Assembly (NCBI RefSeq): GCF_017354945.1
Contig: NZ_CP071503.1
Location: forward strand, 2,108,001 to 2,172,000
Source of the DNA: Shewanella avicenniae
GTDB lineage: Bacteria > Pseudomonadota > Gammaproteobacteria > Enterobacterales > Shewanellaceae
Length of the DNA: 64,000 nucleotides
Reading direction: 5' to 3'
Position numbers and translations under genes: made by a program. Numbering within the stretch: position 1 is the first letter of the stretch; each line of letters opens with the position of its first letter. The notes below the pieces were generated by a model. That model did not search any database, was not told the DNA's origin, and saw only the letters and a list, made by a program, of their open reading frames with translations. Of the stretch, positions 9,261 through 19,085 are shown one piece after another.

Positions 9261-10340
9261 TTATGGATGAGTGAGATGCTGCCGAGGTTCATCTTCATTG
9301 GGCCATACATTAATGACTGCTTTCACCAACGACGCCAACGGAATCGCAAAGAACACGCCCCATACGCCCCACAGGCCACCAAAAACCAACACCGCGGCAA
9401 TGATAAACACCGGATGAAGGTCAACAGCATCAGAGAACAACAACGGCACCAATAAGTTGCCGTCTAACGCTTGAATTACACCGTAACCCAGCATCAAATA
9501 ACCAAATTCAGCACTCGCGCCCCATTGGAAGAAGGCCACAGCGGCAATTGGCAAGGTCACCAAGGTCGCTCCCACATAAGGGATCAGCACCGAGATTCCC
9601 ACAGAAACGCCTAACAATGCAGCATAGTTGAGTCCCATCAAGGCGAAGAAGATATAACTGACCACGCCCACAATCACTAACTCAATGATTTTGCCACGAA
9701 TATAGTTGAAAATTTGTTGGTCCATCTCTAACCAAACTTTCTTTACTAGCTCACGGTCGCGCGGTAAAAAGCGGCGAGTACCGTGGATTAATTCGTCTTT
9801 GTCTTTAAGAAAGAAGAACACCAATAATGGCACCAAAATCGCGTATACCATCAACACCAGTAACGACGCTGAATAGCCCAGCAGTTGCTTGATGATATTG
9901 AGCATGTGTTCAGAGTCCATCAACTGCTTCACTTCGCCAATCATGGTATCGATCTGTGCGCTACTGATAAATTGCGGATACTCGTGAGATAAATGCTGCA
10001 ACATCACCACACCTTTATCGAGCATTTTTGGCAGTTCAGCGATAAACGCAGTGGCCTGACGCCAAACACTCGGGATCACCCCAAAGGTAATCATCAGCAT
10101 GACCGTCACGAACACCAGCAACACTAACGATGCAGCCATGGTGCGGTTAATGCCTATCTTGGCCATTTTCGCCACCGGCCATTCAAGCAGATAAGCAAAT
10201 ACCAAGGCTAATAAAAGGGGCATCAACAAACTGCCGGCGTAGAGGATAACAACCCCGAGTAACACCAAAATAAACATCAGTGTCAGCGCTTGTGGATCGC
10301 TAAAGCGGGCCTGATACCAACGACGTATATATTCAAACAT
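9261..10340 (-). CDS. perM: AI-2E family transporter (PerM-like inner-membrane permease)
   Basis: A 359-residue polytopic inner-membrane protein of the AI-2E exporter/PerM family. Hydrophobic helices are near 20-50, 65-90, 150-175 and through 200-320. The conserved region LKDKDELIHGTRRFLPRDRELVKKVW precedes the C-terminal helices. The family's substrate is not settled, and several members act as exporters or Na+/H+ antiporters. It is monocistronic and divergent from bepA. Function beyond membrane transport is not claimed. Confidence 0.85.
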   Translation of the reverse strand: MFEYIRRWYQARFSDPQALTLMFILVLLGVVILYAGSLLMPLLLALVFAYLLEWPVAKMAKIGINRTMAASLVLLVFVTVMLMITFGVIPSVWRQATAFIAELPKMLDKGVVMLQHLSHEYPQFISSAQIDTMIGEVKQLMDSEHMLNIIKQLLGYSASLLVLMVYAILVPLLVFFFLKDKDELIHGTRRFLPRDRELVKKVWLEMDQQIFNYIRGKIIELVIVGVVSYIFFALMGLNYAALLGVSVGISVLIPYVGATLVTLPIAAVAFFQWGASAEFGYLMLGYGVIQALDGNLLVPLLFSDAVDLHPVFIIAAVLVFGGLWGVWGVFFAIPLASLVKAVINVWPNEDEPRQHLTHP

Positions 10341-10568
10341 GCAGGATATCCTGTAAATTACAGCGTAGTGTGGCTAAGAACGCAGAACGTATCTTCGCGA
10401 ATGTAAAGCAGCATCAAAATATGCCATTTTTTTGCAAAGGCGGGAACATCAATACAAATTTTTAGTCTTAAACTCGCAGAGAAGGCCACATTTTAACGAT
10501 CCAACGCAAGATTAAGGTATTGTTAAAAATCACTGATTGTAAAAAAGATTGTTGCCATATGACAGACT

Positions 10569-10598
10569 TGCATTAGCCCCGTGTCGATCATTATGCTA
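10569..10598 (+). promoter_or_regulatory. candidate promoter of bepA
   Basis: TTGCAT (10569-10574) and TATGCT (10593-10598) are 18 bp apart on the plus strand, just before the bepA coding start. This is a plausible sigma70 promoter by inspection only. The rest of the roughly 300-bp gap 10341-10638 shows nothing else recognisable. Confidence 0.3.
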
Positions 10599-10638
10599 GT
10601 GCAGTCAATTGCATCCTCGTCTACGCCATAGGTTTAGT

Positions 10639-12111
10639 TTGAAAAAGCATCTCAGCAGTATCGTCAAAAGATCGCTCCTCTCCGTTGCTATCGCGTTGTC
10701 CATCGGCGTCACCTCGCAAAGTTTTGCCGCGCGTAATAATTTGCCTGATTTGGGCACCGCAGCGGTGAATACCCTCAGCATGGATCGTGAAATGCAGTAT
10801 GGTGACATCTACATGCGAGTCATCCGGGGGCAAGCGCCTGTGTTGTATGACCCATTGCTGGCGCAATATATCTCCGAGCTTGGTAGTAATTTAGTCGCCC
10901 ACGCCGACGATGTGAACACACCGTTTTACTTCTTTATGCTGCAGAACGACGAGATTAACGCCTTTGCATTTTTCGGTGGGCATGTCGCCGTGCACACCGG
11001 ATTATTTCTCTATGCAGATAGCGAAAGTGAAATGGCTTCGGTATTAGCGCACGAAATTACCCACGTCACGCAACGTCACTTAGCGCGGTCCATGGAAGCG
11101 CAAAGCCGCAATGCGCCATTAACCTTAGCGGGTGTACTCGGAGCGATTCTGCTGACAGTCGCAGCGCCACAAGCAGGCATGGCCGCGCTAATGGGCACGC
11201 AAGCGTTAAGCACCCAATCACGGATCAACTTTACGCGACAAAACGAGCAAGAAGCCGACCGCATCGGGATGCGGGTCATGGTGGCATCAGGTTATGACCC
11301 AGAAGCAGCATCGTCATTCTTCGGCAAATTAGCTGCTAAATATCGCTATGCGACCAAAATGCCGCCGATGTTATTAACCCACCCTATTCCAGAATCGCGG
11401 GTGTCAGAAGCGCGTGACCGCGCGAGTCAGTATCCTAGTCGGCATATTGCCCCTAATATCAACTTTCAATTAGCCAAAGCCCGTATTCAAGTTCGCTTCT
11501 CAAGTTATTCGCCCGAAGCCGCCTTAGCATTATTTGACGAGCAGCTGAAGAAGCAAAACTACGCCATCAAAGAAGCAGCGCTCTATGGCCGTGCGTTGGC
11601 GTTATTCCGCATGCAGCAATATGCCGAAGCGGAACAAATTATTGATTCATTGCGCAAAACTGATCCCGACAACCTGTTTTATCTGGATACCAAAACCGAT
11701 TTGCTCACGATGAAGAAAGACTATGACCAAGCAATCGCCTTGCTAACCGAGCAGCGTAAGTATCGGCCAACGTCATTAGTGATTAACACCAACCTTGCCA
11801 ACTGTTATTTGGAAGCGAAGCAAGCGGATAAAGCAATCCCAATCCTAGAACAGATGATGTACGACGATAAGAACAACCTACTGCCGATAGAGATGTTAAA
11901 TGACGCTTATCGTCAATTAGGTGACAAAGCCCAAGAGTATTACACCAATGCTCAACTGCGCGCGCTGCGAGCAGATTATCGCGGAGCCATCGACCAGCTG
12001 AACTTTTCATATCGTGAAGCCACGGGGCGACCATTGCTGATTGCCCGAATTGAAGCGCAGCTACGCCAATTCCGTGAAGCAGAGGAATTAATGAAGCGCT
12101 TTCAGAACTAA
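10639..12111 (+). CDS. bepA: periplasmic M48 metalloprotease/chaperone BepA (YfgC)
   Basis: A beta-barrel assembly-enhancing protease: a secreted zinc endopeptidase with the HExxH motif in VLAHEITHVTQRH and the third ligand region NEQEADRIGM, followed by tetratricopeptide-like repeats from about residue 290 to the end. A signal peptide (KK, then a hydrophobic stretch ending TSQSFA) is clear. The start is probably TTG 10639, preceded by ATAGG at 6 nt, giving 490 residues. An in-frame TTG at 10609 would add ten residues without a good ribosome site. BepA helps assemble or degrade LptD and other outer-membrane proteins in known members. Confidence 0.9.
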   Translation: MKKHLSSIVKRSLLSVAIALSIGVTSQSFAARNNLPDLGTAAVNTLSMDREMQYGDIYMRVIRGQAPVLYDPLLAQYISELGSNLVAHADDVNTPFYFFMLQNDEINAFAFFGGHVAVHTGLFLYADSESEMASVLAHEITHVTQRHLARSMEAQSRNAPLTLAGVLGAILLTVAAPQAGMAALMGTQALSTQSRINFTRQNEQEADRIGMRVMVASGYDPEAASSFFGKLAAKYRYATKMPPMLLTHPIPESRVSEARDRASQYPSRHIAPNINFQLAKARIQVRFSSYSPEAALALFDEQLKKQNYAIKEAALYGRALALFRMQQYAEAEQIIDSLRKTDPDNLFYLDTKTDLLTMKKDYDQAIALLTEQRKYRPTSLVINTNLANCYLEAKQADKAIPILEQMMYDDKNNLLPIEMLNDAYRQLGDKAQEYYTNAQLRALRADYRGAIDQLNFSYREATGRPLLIARIEAQLRQFREAEELMKRFQN

Positions 12112-12166
12112 GTTAGCATTGGCACCATAGCAACACATTGAAAATCAAATTAAAGGAGACTTGGTG

Positions 12167-12517
12167 ATGACTGACGTGACCTTATTCCACAATCCACGTT
12201 GCTCAAAAAGCCGTGAAACCTTGGCACTACTTGAACAACGCGGAGTACAAGTGTCAGTGGTGGAATATCTGAAACAACCACCGAGCGCAGCAAAGATTGA
12301 ATGGCTGCTAAAACAACTTAATATCAGTGCACGCCAACTAATGCGTACCAAAGAAGCCGAATACCAAGAGCAAAACCTCGCCGATGAACGCCTCACTGAA
12401 GCACAACTCATTGAGGCTATGGTTGCCACCCCAAAATTGATTGAACGGCCTATTGCAATCAATGGTGACCAAGTTGCCATTGGACGCCCACCAGAAAACG
12501 TACTGGCAATTCTTTAA
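12167..12517 (+). CDS. arsC: ArsC-family (glutaredoxin-dependent) arsenate reductase-like protein
   Basis: A 116-residue thioredoxin-fold protein of the ArsC family. The active-site FHNPRCSKSRETLALLE has the catalytic Cys12, and the C-terminal VATPKLIERPIAI motif is standard. The start at ATG 12167 is chosen because AAAGGAGA lies 8 nt upstream; upstream GTG and TTG codons crowd the ribosome site. Arsenate reduction is the family role, but no ars operon genes accompany it. It may be a housekeeping YfgD-like paralogue, which fits its place right after bepA (yfgC-yfgD are neighbours in E. coli). Confidence 0.88.
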   Translation: MTDVTLFHNPRCSKSRETLALLEQRGVQVSVVEYLKQPPSAAKIEWLLKQLNISARQLMRTKEAEYQEQNLADERLTEAQLIEAMVATPKLIERPIAINGDQVAIGRPPENVLAIL

Positions 12518-12540
12518 CCACAACTATCGTGTCTATCTTG

Positions 12541-12571
12541 AGAGCCGCTGAGACTAGTGGCTCTTTTTTTT
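12541..12571 (+). terminator. intrinsic terminator after arsC
   Basis: A 9-bp stem AGAGCCGCT (12541-12549) / AGTGGCTCT (12556-12564), with one G-U, is followed by eight T on the plus strand. Confidence 0.88.
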
Positions 12572-12774
12572 GCTATTTCAATATCAACTAACGTTTAAAA
12601 CGTCCGCGAATACGCCTTAACATGGACGTGCCCCTCAACGGGTTTTATCATTCGACAGTCTTCTAAAGAGATTTAAATAACCAGATTTCATGAAGTTATC
12701 GACCAATAGCTAATGTGATTCGTGAAACATCTACTACACTCTTAAAAGCAATATTGATAAGAGGTAATCCATAA

Positions 12775-14403
12775 ATGTTTAACTCCCTTCGTTCACGCTT
12801 TACCGTGTTGTTTTCGGCGTTAGCAGTAGCGCTTATTTTGTTAGCGGTAGTTGATAGGTTTCGTGCAGGGAAAGAAGAGGACGCGCTCGACCAAGTAGGA
12901 CAAAAATTTAATCCGGCAATTTCGGCAATTCTGAATGCCGACAGAGATCTTTACCAAGCAAAGGTTGCTGAGTTGCAATTAATTACCACCGCAAAAAGCG
13001 AACAACAGCGCCAGAAAGAGATCGATGCCATCAACGAGAATTTAGACCAAGCACACGAACGTATGCTCAAGTTTCGTAGTGCAATGCAAGCATATCCCGC
13101 TGTGGTTCAAGCAACCGATGGGTTTGAGGCTTCATTTTCGACCTGGAAACAACAGGTTAACGCTACAATTTCTGCCGTAAATCGCAATAATTTTGATAAT
13201 GCTCTGAGTAACTACTCGGGTGATTCTAAAAAGGGATTTAGTGAATTACGCAGTATCTACAATCGTGCCGGAGAGGCTGCTGATACTGAAGCGCTAAACG
13301 TCAGTCAGCAAGCGAAGGATACCTCGGCCAAATACTCCCTTATGATTAATATCATCACCGCAGTTATGGTGATATTTGCTATGCTGTCTTCCTACTTTGG
13401 CCCCAAAGTCGTGTCACAGGTTATTGAAGACATTACTCAGAAAATTCGCGAACTAAGTAAAGGTGATGGCGATCTGACCCGCAGGGTTAACACCTCTAAT
13501 CTTGCCGAAGTGAATCATTTGATTGTGGCGATTAACGAATTTATCGCCCAATTGCAAAACATGTTCACCAGCGTGGTGAACAACGCGAGTTCGTTGGGCA
13601 ATCAAGTTGAAGTATTGGAACAGCAATCCGTGCAGACCGTGTCACTGACCCATCAACAAGGACAATCGATCGAGATGATTGTGACTGCCGTGAACGAGAT
13701 GGCGGCGTCAGTAAAAGAAGTTGCAAGCCTTGCCACCAATACCTCGCATGAAATCGCAGATGTTAACGGCATGACACTTCAAAGCTCAAAAGTACTGCAA
13801 AATGCCGTCACCAAGATCAACCAGCTATCAAATTCAATTTCTCACGCAGTTGGCATCATCAAACAGCTGGAGTCGACCTCAACCGAAATCGGCCAAGTAC
13901 TACATGTGATCAGTGATATTGCCGAACAGACCAACCTGCTGGCACTGAACGCGGCAATTGAAGCGGCCCGCGCTGGTGAACAAGGACGCGGTTTTGCTGT
14001 GGTAGCCGATGAAGTACGCACATTGGCTGGCCGAACTGAGAAGTCAACACAAGATATTCAAAAGATGATTGAAGCGCTGCAAACTGGGGTGAATGATGCT
14101 GTATCGTCAATTCAAACCGGCGCGAACTTGGTGGCAGAGAGTGTCTCGCTAGGTGAAGAAACACAGGCCTCGCTGCAGCAGATTTTGCAATCGACTGATC
14201 GCGTCAGCGATATGTCAGTACAAACGGCATCAGCAACCGATCAGCAAGCCCACGTTACTGAAGATATCAGCCGCAATCTGGTGGAATTAGCCGATAAGAG
14301 TAGCCAGACCATCATGACCATCGATAGCAGTAAGCAAGCGATCAGCGCTGCTGCAACGCTCGGGCACGAATTACAACGTGTGGTATCAAAATTCAAAGTT
14401 TAA
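12775..14403 (+). CDS. methyl-accepting chemotaxis protein with four-helix-bundle-type sensor
   Basis: A 542-residue chemoreceptor. TM1 is at about 8-26 and TM2 at about 187-212. The periplasmic region between them is all-helical (roughly 160 residues), consistent with a four-helix-bundle MCP sensor. A HAMP domain ([19 protein letters not shown]) follows at about 215-265. The signalling hairpin contains [19 protein letters not shown] and [14 protein letters not shown]. The start is preceded by AAGAGG. It is monocistronic with a strong terminator. The ligand is unknown. Confidence 0.92.
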   Translation: MFNSLRSRFTVLFSALAVALILLAVVDRFRAGKEEDALDQVGQKFNPAISAILNADRDLYQAKVAELQLITTAKSEQQRQKEIDAINENLDQAHERMLKFRSAMQAYPAVVQATDGFEASFSTWKQQVNATISAVNRNNFDNALSNYSGDSKKGFSELRSIYNRAGEAADTEALNVSQQAKDTSAKYSLMINIITAVMVIFAMLSSYFGPKVVSQVIEDITQKIRELSKGDGDLTRRVNTSNLAEVNHLIVAINEFIAQLQNMFTSVVNNASSLGNQVEVLEQQSVQTVSLTHQQGQSIEMIVTAVNEMAASVKEVASLATNTSHEIADVNGMTLQSSKVLQNAVTKINQLSNSISHAVGIIKQLESTSTEIGQVLHVISDIAEQTNLLALNAAIEAARAGEQGRGFAVVADEVRTLAGRTEKSTQDIQKMIEALQTGVNDAVSSIQTGANLVAESVSLGEETQASLQQILQSTDRVSDMSVQTASATDQQAHVTEDISRNLVELADKSSQTIMTIDSSKQAISAAATLGHELQRVVSKFKV

Positions 14404-14471
14404 TCTGTAGCGCGACCGTTTTTGGTGTTGCGCTAATGTTTTGACTTTTTGTGTATTGTTGATTCTTTCGG

Positions 14472-14503
14472 CCTGTGAAATGATGTTTCACAGGTCTTTT
14501 TAT
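14472..14503 (+). terminator. intrinsic terminator after chemoreceptor gene
   Basis: CCTGTGAAA (14472-14480) and TTTCACAGG (14486-14494) form a perfect 9-bp stem with a 5-nt loop, followed by TCTTTTTATTT. It ends the MCP transcript before pat. Confidence 0.85.
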
Positions 14504-14518
14504 TTCGGAAAAACGCCC

Positions 14519-17218
14519 ATGAGCCAGCGTAGTATTCGAAACCTGTTCACCCCCAAATCTATCGCCGTTATTGGCGCTTCCAACTCTCCTGCCCGCGCAG
14601 GTTCAGTAGTGATGAAAAACCTGATGGGGTCAGGGTTTGACGGTCCAATCATGCCAGTGAATCCCAAAGCAACTGCCGTTATGGGCGTATTGGCCTATCC
14701 CAATATCGAATCACTACCAATTAAACCCGATTTAGCGATCGTTTGTACCCGAGGTGAACGGGTGCCAACCATCATTGAAAAGCTGGCGCAGTTCGGCTGT
14801 AAAACCGCAATTGTGATTGCATCAGGGATGAATCAAAGCATTGACGATGCCCCTTCTTTGATGGCGCAGATGTTAGAAAATGCAAAGCGCTATGGGATGC
14901 GTATTTTGGGGCCGAACAGTTTGGGGTTAATGCTGCCGAACTTAAAACTCAATGCCACCTTGGCGCATACTGGCGCAATCACTGGCAAGATCGCCTTTGT
15001 GTCTCAATCCGCGGCGGTGTGCACCACAGTGCTCGATTGGGCGAATAATAAAGGCATCGGCTTCTCGGCTTTTATCTCTCTAGGTGATGCCAGCGATATC
15101 GATTTTGACGAGTTGTTGGATTATCTCGGTCGGGATTCGCGCACCAACGCCATCATGCTTTATGTGGACTCCATCAGCGATAAGCTGCGTTTTTTATCGG
15201 CCGCACGCGCCGCATCGCGTCATAAACCCATCCTCGTGATTAAATCTGGCCGCAGCCAAGAAGGAAGCCTTGCCGCTAAGCAACACACAGGCGGCCAAAA
15301 TGGTAATGATGCCGTTTATGAAGCAGCCTTTAGACGTGCGGGGATGCTTCGAGTCACCGATCTGGTTGAGCTATTTGCGGCGCTAGAAAGCTTAGCGCAT
15401 CTTAATCCGCTACATGGTGAGCGCTTATCCATTCTCAGTAATGGTGGCGGTCCCGCGGTTTTAGCGGTGGATGAGCTGATGATCAAAGGCGGTAAACTCG
15501 CCCAGCTGAGTGATGACAGCATCAGTAAACTCAACGCAGTGCTGCCATCGACCTGGTCAAAGCATAATCCGGTCGACATCATCGGCGATGCAGCTCCGAA
15601 GCGATACTGCGATGCCCTTAAAATCATGATGGACAGTGAAGATCTTGATGCGGTGCTGATTTTACACTCGCCGTCGGCTCTCGGAGATGGCAACGCCATT
15701 GCTGACGCCATTATCGACACTGTGAAACAGCATCCACGACGTCATCGGGTCAATATTCTCACCAACTGGAGTGGTGAAGATTCAGCTTATCAAGCACGTA
15801 AACGGTTTTCTCAAGCAGGTATTCCCACCTACCGCACGCCAGAAGGCGCCGTACGTGCCTTTATGCATATGGTCGAATTCCGTCGTAACCAGAAATTGCT
15901 GCAAGAAGTGCCACAATCATTTGCTTCGACCGCAGATAAAGAAACTGCCCATCGGGTATTACAGCAGGCCCTAGCCGATGGCAAGCATGTGCTTGAAACG
16001 CACGACGCCCGAGCAATTCTTAAGGCTTATGGTCTGAAAACCATCGATACTTGGTTTGCCAAAGATGCCGATGAAGCGATTGCACTGGCTGAACAACACG
16101 GCTATCCGGTGGCGTTAAAAATCCAGTCACCCGATATTCTGCATAAATCTGACGTGCACGGCGTCATGTTAAACCTCAACAACGCTGACGAAGTTCGTCA
16201 GGCAGCGGACGCGATTACCAGCCGGGTAAAATCCGCTAATCCATCCGCCAGAATTGAGGGCATGATTGTGCAACGGATGGCACTTACTGCCGGTGCACAG
16301 GAACTAAGAGTCGCTATGCTCAATGACCCAGTGTTTGGCCCCGCCATTATGCTCGGTGAAGGTGGCTCGGAGTGGGAACCAACCCGCGATGCCGCAGTTG
16401 CCCTACCGCCACTCAACTTAGCACTGGCGCGTTACATGGTGATTCAGGCGCTGAAAACTGGCAAGGTACATGACCGTCATCTACCTAATGGCTTAGATCT
16501 CTGGGCCATCTGCCGAATGTTGACCCAAATTTCTAATCTGATTATCGATTGCCCAGAAATAGACCGCTTAGACTTGAACCCTGTGTTGGCCTCGGGTGAA
16601 AACATCACCCTGCTAGACGTCAATATTCGTTTGACTGACAGTGTCAAAGACAACGCCTCACGCTTGGCAATTTTGCCTTATCCAAAACAGTTAGAAGAAT
16701 ATGCCACCCTGCGTAACGGCCTAAAAGTGATGTTGCGCCCTATTCTGCCAGAAGATGAACCTAAGCATCTGGCATTTGATAACTCGCTGTCAGATGAGGA
16801 CCGCTACAAACGTTATTTCGGGGTACGTTCAGCGATGACCCATGAAGAGATGGCGGTACTGACCCAGATCGATTATGCCCGCGAAATGGCATTCATCGCC
16901 TCGGCCAAAGATGACAACGGCGAAGAGATCACATTAGGTGCTGTGCGGGCGTCAATTGACCCGGATAACACTGAAGCAGAGTTTGCTATGGCGGTGCGTG
17001 GCTCACACCAAGGCATTGGCATTGGTAAGCTATTGCTGGAAAAATTGATCCGCTATTTTAAAGACGCTGGCACACCGGTATTAACCGGCTTTACCATGTT
17101 CGAAAACCGCAATATGGCCAATCTTGCCAAGAACTTAGGCTTTACCGTCACCTTTGATATGGAAGAACGATTGATCCATATGCAGTTAGATTTGAATAGC
17201 CAAACGTCTCAGCAATAG
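14519..17218 (+). CDS. pat: Pat/YfiQ-type protein lysine acetyltransferase (ADP-forming acyl-CoA synthetase fused to GNAT)
   Basis: An 899-residue multidomain protein. It has a CoA-binding domain (FTPKSIAVIGASNSP at the start), succinyl-CoA-ligase-like domains, an ATP-grasp domain at about 480-690 and a C-terminal GNAT domain from about 715, with acetyl-CoA motif HQGIGIGKLLLEKLI. Homologues (E. coli YfiQ/PatZ, Salmonella Pat) acetylate and inactivate acyl-CoA synthetases such as Acs. ATG 14519 is chosen over a start 78 bp upstream, which lies inside the preceding terminator hairpin. In E. coli yfiQ sits beside yfiP (tapT) and pssA; here those two lie about 4.5 kb downstream. Confidence 0.93.
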   Translation: MSQRSIRNLFTPKSIAVIGASNSPARAGSVVMKNLMGSGFDGPIMPVNPKATAVMGVLAYPNIESLPIKPDLAIVCTRGERVPTIIEKLAQFGCKTAIVIASGMNQSIDDAPSLMAQMLENAKRYGMRILGPNSLGLMLPNLKLNATLAHTGAITGKIAFVSQSAAVCTTVLDWANNKGIGFSAFISLGDASDIDFDELLDYLGRDSRTNAIMLYVDSISDKLRFLSAARAASRHKPILVIKSGRSQEGSLAAKQHTGGQNGNDAVYEAAFRRAGMLRVTDLVELFAALESLAHLNPLHGERLSILSNGGGPAVLAVDELMIKGGKLAQLSDDSISKLNAVLPSTWSKHNPVDIIGDAAPKRYCDALKIMMDSEDLDAVLILHSPSALGDGNAIADAIIDTVKQHPRRHRVNILTNWSGEDSAYQARKRFSQAGIPTYRTPEGAVRAFMHMVEFRRNQKLLQEVPQSFASTADKETAHRVLQQALADGKHVLETHDARAILKAYGLKTIDTWFAKDADEAIALAEQHGYPVALKIQSPDILHKSDVHGVMLNLNNADEVRQAADAITSRVKSANPSARIEGMIVQRMALTAGAQELRVAMLNDPVFGPAIMLGEGGSEWEPTRDAAVALPPLNLALARYMVIQALKTGKVHDRHLPNGLDLWAICRMLTQISNLIIDCPEIDRLDLNPVLASGENITLLDVNIRLTDSVKDNASRLAILPYPKQLEEYATLRNGLKVMLRPILPEDEPKHLAFDNSLSDEDRYKRYFGVRSAMTHEEMAVLTQIDYAREMAFIASAKDDNGEEITLGAVRASIDPDNTEAEFAMAVRGSHQGIGIGKLLLEKLIRYFKDAGTPVLTGFTMFENRNMANLAKNLGFTVTFDMEERLIHMQLDLNSQTSQQ

Positions 17219-17235
17219 ATTGAACTGTGACCACG

Positions 17236-17262
17236 AAAAAGCCGCTCTCAGAGCGGCTTTTG
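17236..17262. terminator. bidirectional terminator between pat and eptA
   Basis: AAAAGCCGCTCT (17237-17248) pairs with AGAGCGGCTTTT (17250-17261). The A/T flanks give a U-tract on both strands, suiting the convergent arrangement. Confidence 0.85.
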
Positions 17263-17289
17263 ACTTCATTACACCAAGCGGTCTGTCGC

Positions 17290-18933
17290 TCAGTGCGCAC
17301 TCACACCGGCTGCAGAGTTACGACAAGTCGCAAAGATATCTTTGTCTTGCTCGTAGACACTGGTTTGTACGTTAAACAGCCCTAGTAAGGAATCAAATAA
17401 GTTGTCATGAGTGATGCCTGATTTCGCGCTCAGCGAGGTGATACAATCCGCCTTCATGCCATTCGCGGCGACAAAAGGCTCAGGCATCCACAGCAACCAA
17501 GGTACTGTGGTCTGTTCTTTCGGCGCAAAGCTGTAAGGACTGCCGTGCAGATACAAACCTTTCTCACCCAATGATTCGCCGTGATCTGAAAGATACATCA
17601 TTGCCGGTGAATATTTTGTTTGCTGCTCAAGCGCACCAATCACTTCAGAAACAATGTAATCCGTGTACAAAATGGTGTTGTCATAGGTGTTGAGTAACTC
17701 TTCGCGCGAGCAATTTTGAATATCACTGCGCGGGCAATCAGGGGTGAACTTGCGGTATTCATCAGGATAACGCAAATAATAAGTCGGCCCGTGGCTGCCA
17801 ATAATATGCAGTACAATCAGACGATTGGCATTATTGGTAACTGGTTCAGCCAACACTTGCTTTAATTTATCCACCAATACTTGGTCTTTACAAAATTGGC
17901 CATCGCAAAATGGCGATTCCATATGGATATCAATAATCTGATTAGTGACTCGATCACAAACGCCTTTGCAGCCACTGTCGTTGTCATACCAAGCCAGGTT
18001 AATGCCAGCATGATTTAACACATCGACGATACTGTCTTGCGCCTTGGCTCGGCGACCATCGTAATCTTGGCGTCCCATTCGTGAAAACATGCACGGCAGT
18101 GATACAGCTGTGGCAGTACCGCAGGATTGCACATCGGGTAGTGCCTGCAGATCATATTTCGCAGTATATGGATTGGTCTCGCGTTTATAGCCGTAGTATT
18201 GGTAATTCATCGCCCGCGCAGTTTCCCCAACCACCATCACTAACAGTTGCGGCTTAGTTTGTGGCGCGGTTGTCACCACTTTGGCGTCCGTCCCGAGTTG
18301 ACGATATTGAAGCGGCGCTTGTAAGTAATGCTGGTTGATATATTTGGCAGCAGAGCCAATAAAATAGGTCGGAATAATGTAGCGTTTTGCTTCAACGTTA
18401 TTGCGTAAAAACGAGGCATAGTTTTGCATAAACACGAATGCAATCACACCAACTACCAGCAAGTTACCGCCGATAAACATCAGTTTACGCAACAACTCTT
18501 TACCGATGGGACGGTAATCAATTTTCACTTTGTAAAGCAGTGCCGCCGGTAACAATCCAGACAGCAGGAAATTGAGCACCGACGCCCAGTTAAGATAGGT
18601 CAACGCTTCGGCAGAATTGGTCTCGAAAGTGTTTTCAATCATCCCAGTGTCGAACACGACGCCGTATTTAAATGCCGCAAAAAATACGCTGGATGACAAC
18701 AGAATCAGCAGGATAAAAAACGGTTTGAGCAAGTAGCGGAAGCTAAACAGCGAAAAAATAGCGGAAAACAGCGCTACGAGAAACACTGGGATCGTCGCAA
18801 CGAATATCGGATCTACGTGCGATTGATGTTCCAAACCGCGTTTAACAACCGAGAAAAACGGCAGGTTAAACACCATAACGAAGAACAGGGCCAACAGAAA
18901 TGTAACCCGATTGACTGATAAAGATTTAAACAC
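17290..18933 (-). CDS. eptA: lipid A phosphoethanolamine transferase EptA
   Basis: A 547-residue inner-membrane enzyme that adds phosphoethanolamine to lipid A, lowering surface charge and susceptibility to cationic peptides. About five N-terminal helices span residues 8-175. The periplasmic alkaline-phosphatase-fold domain has the nucleophile Thr238 in VVGETARAMNYQYYGY, the LPCMFSR motif, and the metal-binding SDHGESLGEKGLYLHG. This is the fold shared with MCR proteins, but the gene sits in ordinary chromosomal context. A perfect PmrA-type direct repeat lies upstream, so PmrA or QseB-like control is likely. Confidence 0.94.
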   Translation of the reverse strand: MFKSLSVNRVTFLLALFFVMVFNLPFFSVVKRGLEHQSHVDPIFVATIPVFLVALFSAIFSLFSFRYLLKPFFILLILLSSSVFFAAFKYGVVFDTGMIENTFETNSAEALTYLNWASVLNFLLSGLLPAALLYKVKIDYRPIGKELLRKLMFIGGNLLVVGVIAFVFMQNYASFLRNNVEAKRYIIPTYFIGSAAKYINQHYLQAPLQYRQLGTDAKVVTTAPQTKPQLLVMVVGETARAMNYQYYGYKRETNPYTAKYDLQALPDVQSCGTATAVSLPCMFSRMGRQDYDGRRAKAQDSIVDVLNHAGINLAWYDNDSGCKGVCDRVTNQIIDIHMESPFCDGQFCKDQVLVDKLKQVLAEPVTNNANRLIVLHIIGSHGPTYYLRYPDEYRKFTPDCPRSDIQNCSREELLNTYDNTILYTDYIVSEVIGALEQQTKYSPAMMYLSDHGESLGEKGLYLHGSPYSFAPKEQTTVPWLLWMPEPFVAANGMKADCITSLSAKSGITHDNLFDSLLGLFNVQTSVYEQDKDIFATCRNSAAGVSAH

Positions 18934-19015
18934 CGCAGATCCTATCGCTAAAATGCTACAGCTAAACTATAGCGAAATGCCCAAGTTAACAAGTTGTTAT
19001 TATTATCCTTTTGGT

Positions 19016-19044
19016 CTTAAGGTTTTCTTAAGGGCTGATTTAAG
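19016..19044 (-). promoter_or_regulatory. PmrA-type box upstream of eptA
   Basis: CTTAAG (19016-19021), five bases, CTTAAG (19027-19032), then a third imperfect half-site TTTAAG (19039-19044). The YTTAAG-N5-YTTAAG layout is the known PmrA/BasR recognition pattern, and eptA is a classic PmrA target. The match is exact. It lies about 85-110 bp before the eptA start codon. Binding is inference. Confidence 0.65.
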
Positions 19045-19085
19045 CTAAGTCAAAAATAAGTGTTTAAATACTCAGCAATAACCCG

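Noticed and set aside
12167..12517. arsC considered as evidence of an arsenic resistance operon
   Set aside because: There is no arsR, arsB, acr3 or arsA nearby. It follows bepA as yfgD does in enterics.
15316..15720. 134-codon minus-strand frame inside pat
   Set aside because: It is Ser/Ala-rich antisense of a conserved ligase domain and shows no independent signals.
17290..18933. eptA considered as an acquired mcr-type colistin resistance gene
   Set aside because: It lies in ordinary chromosomal context with its own PmrA-type box and no mobile element, as expected for an intrinsic EptA.
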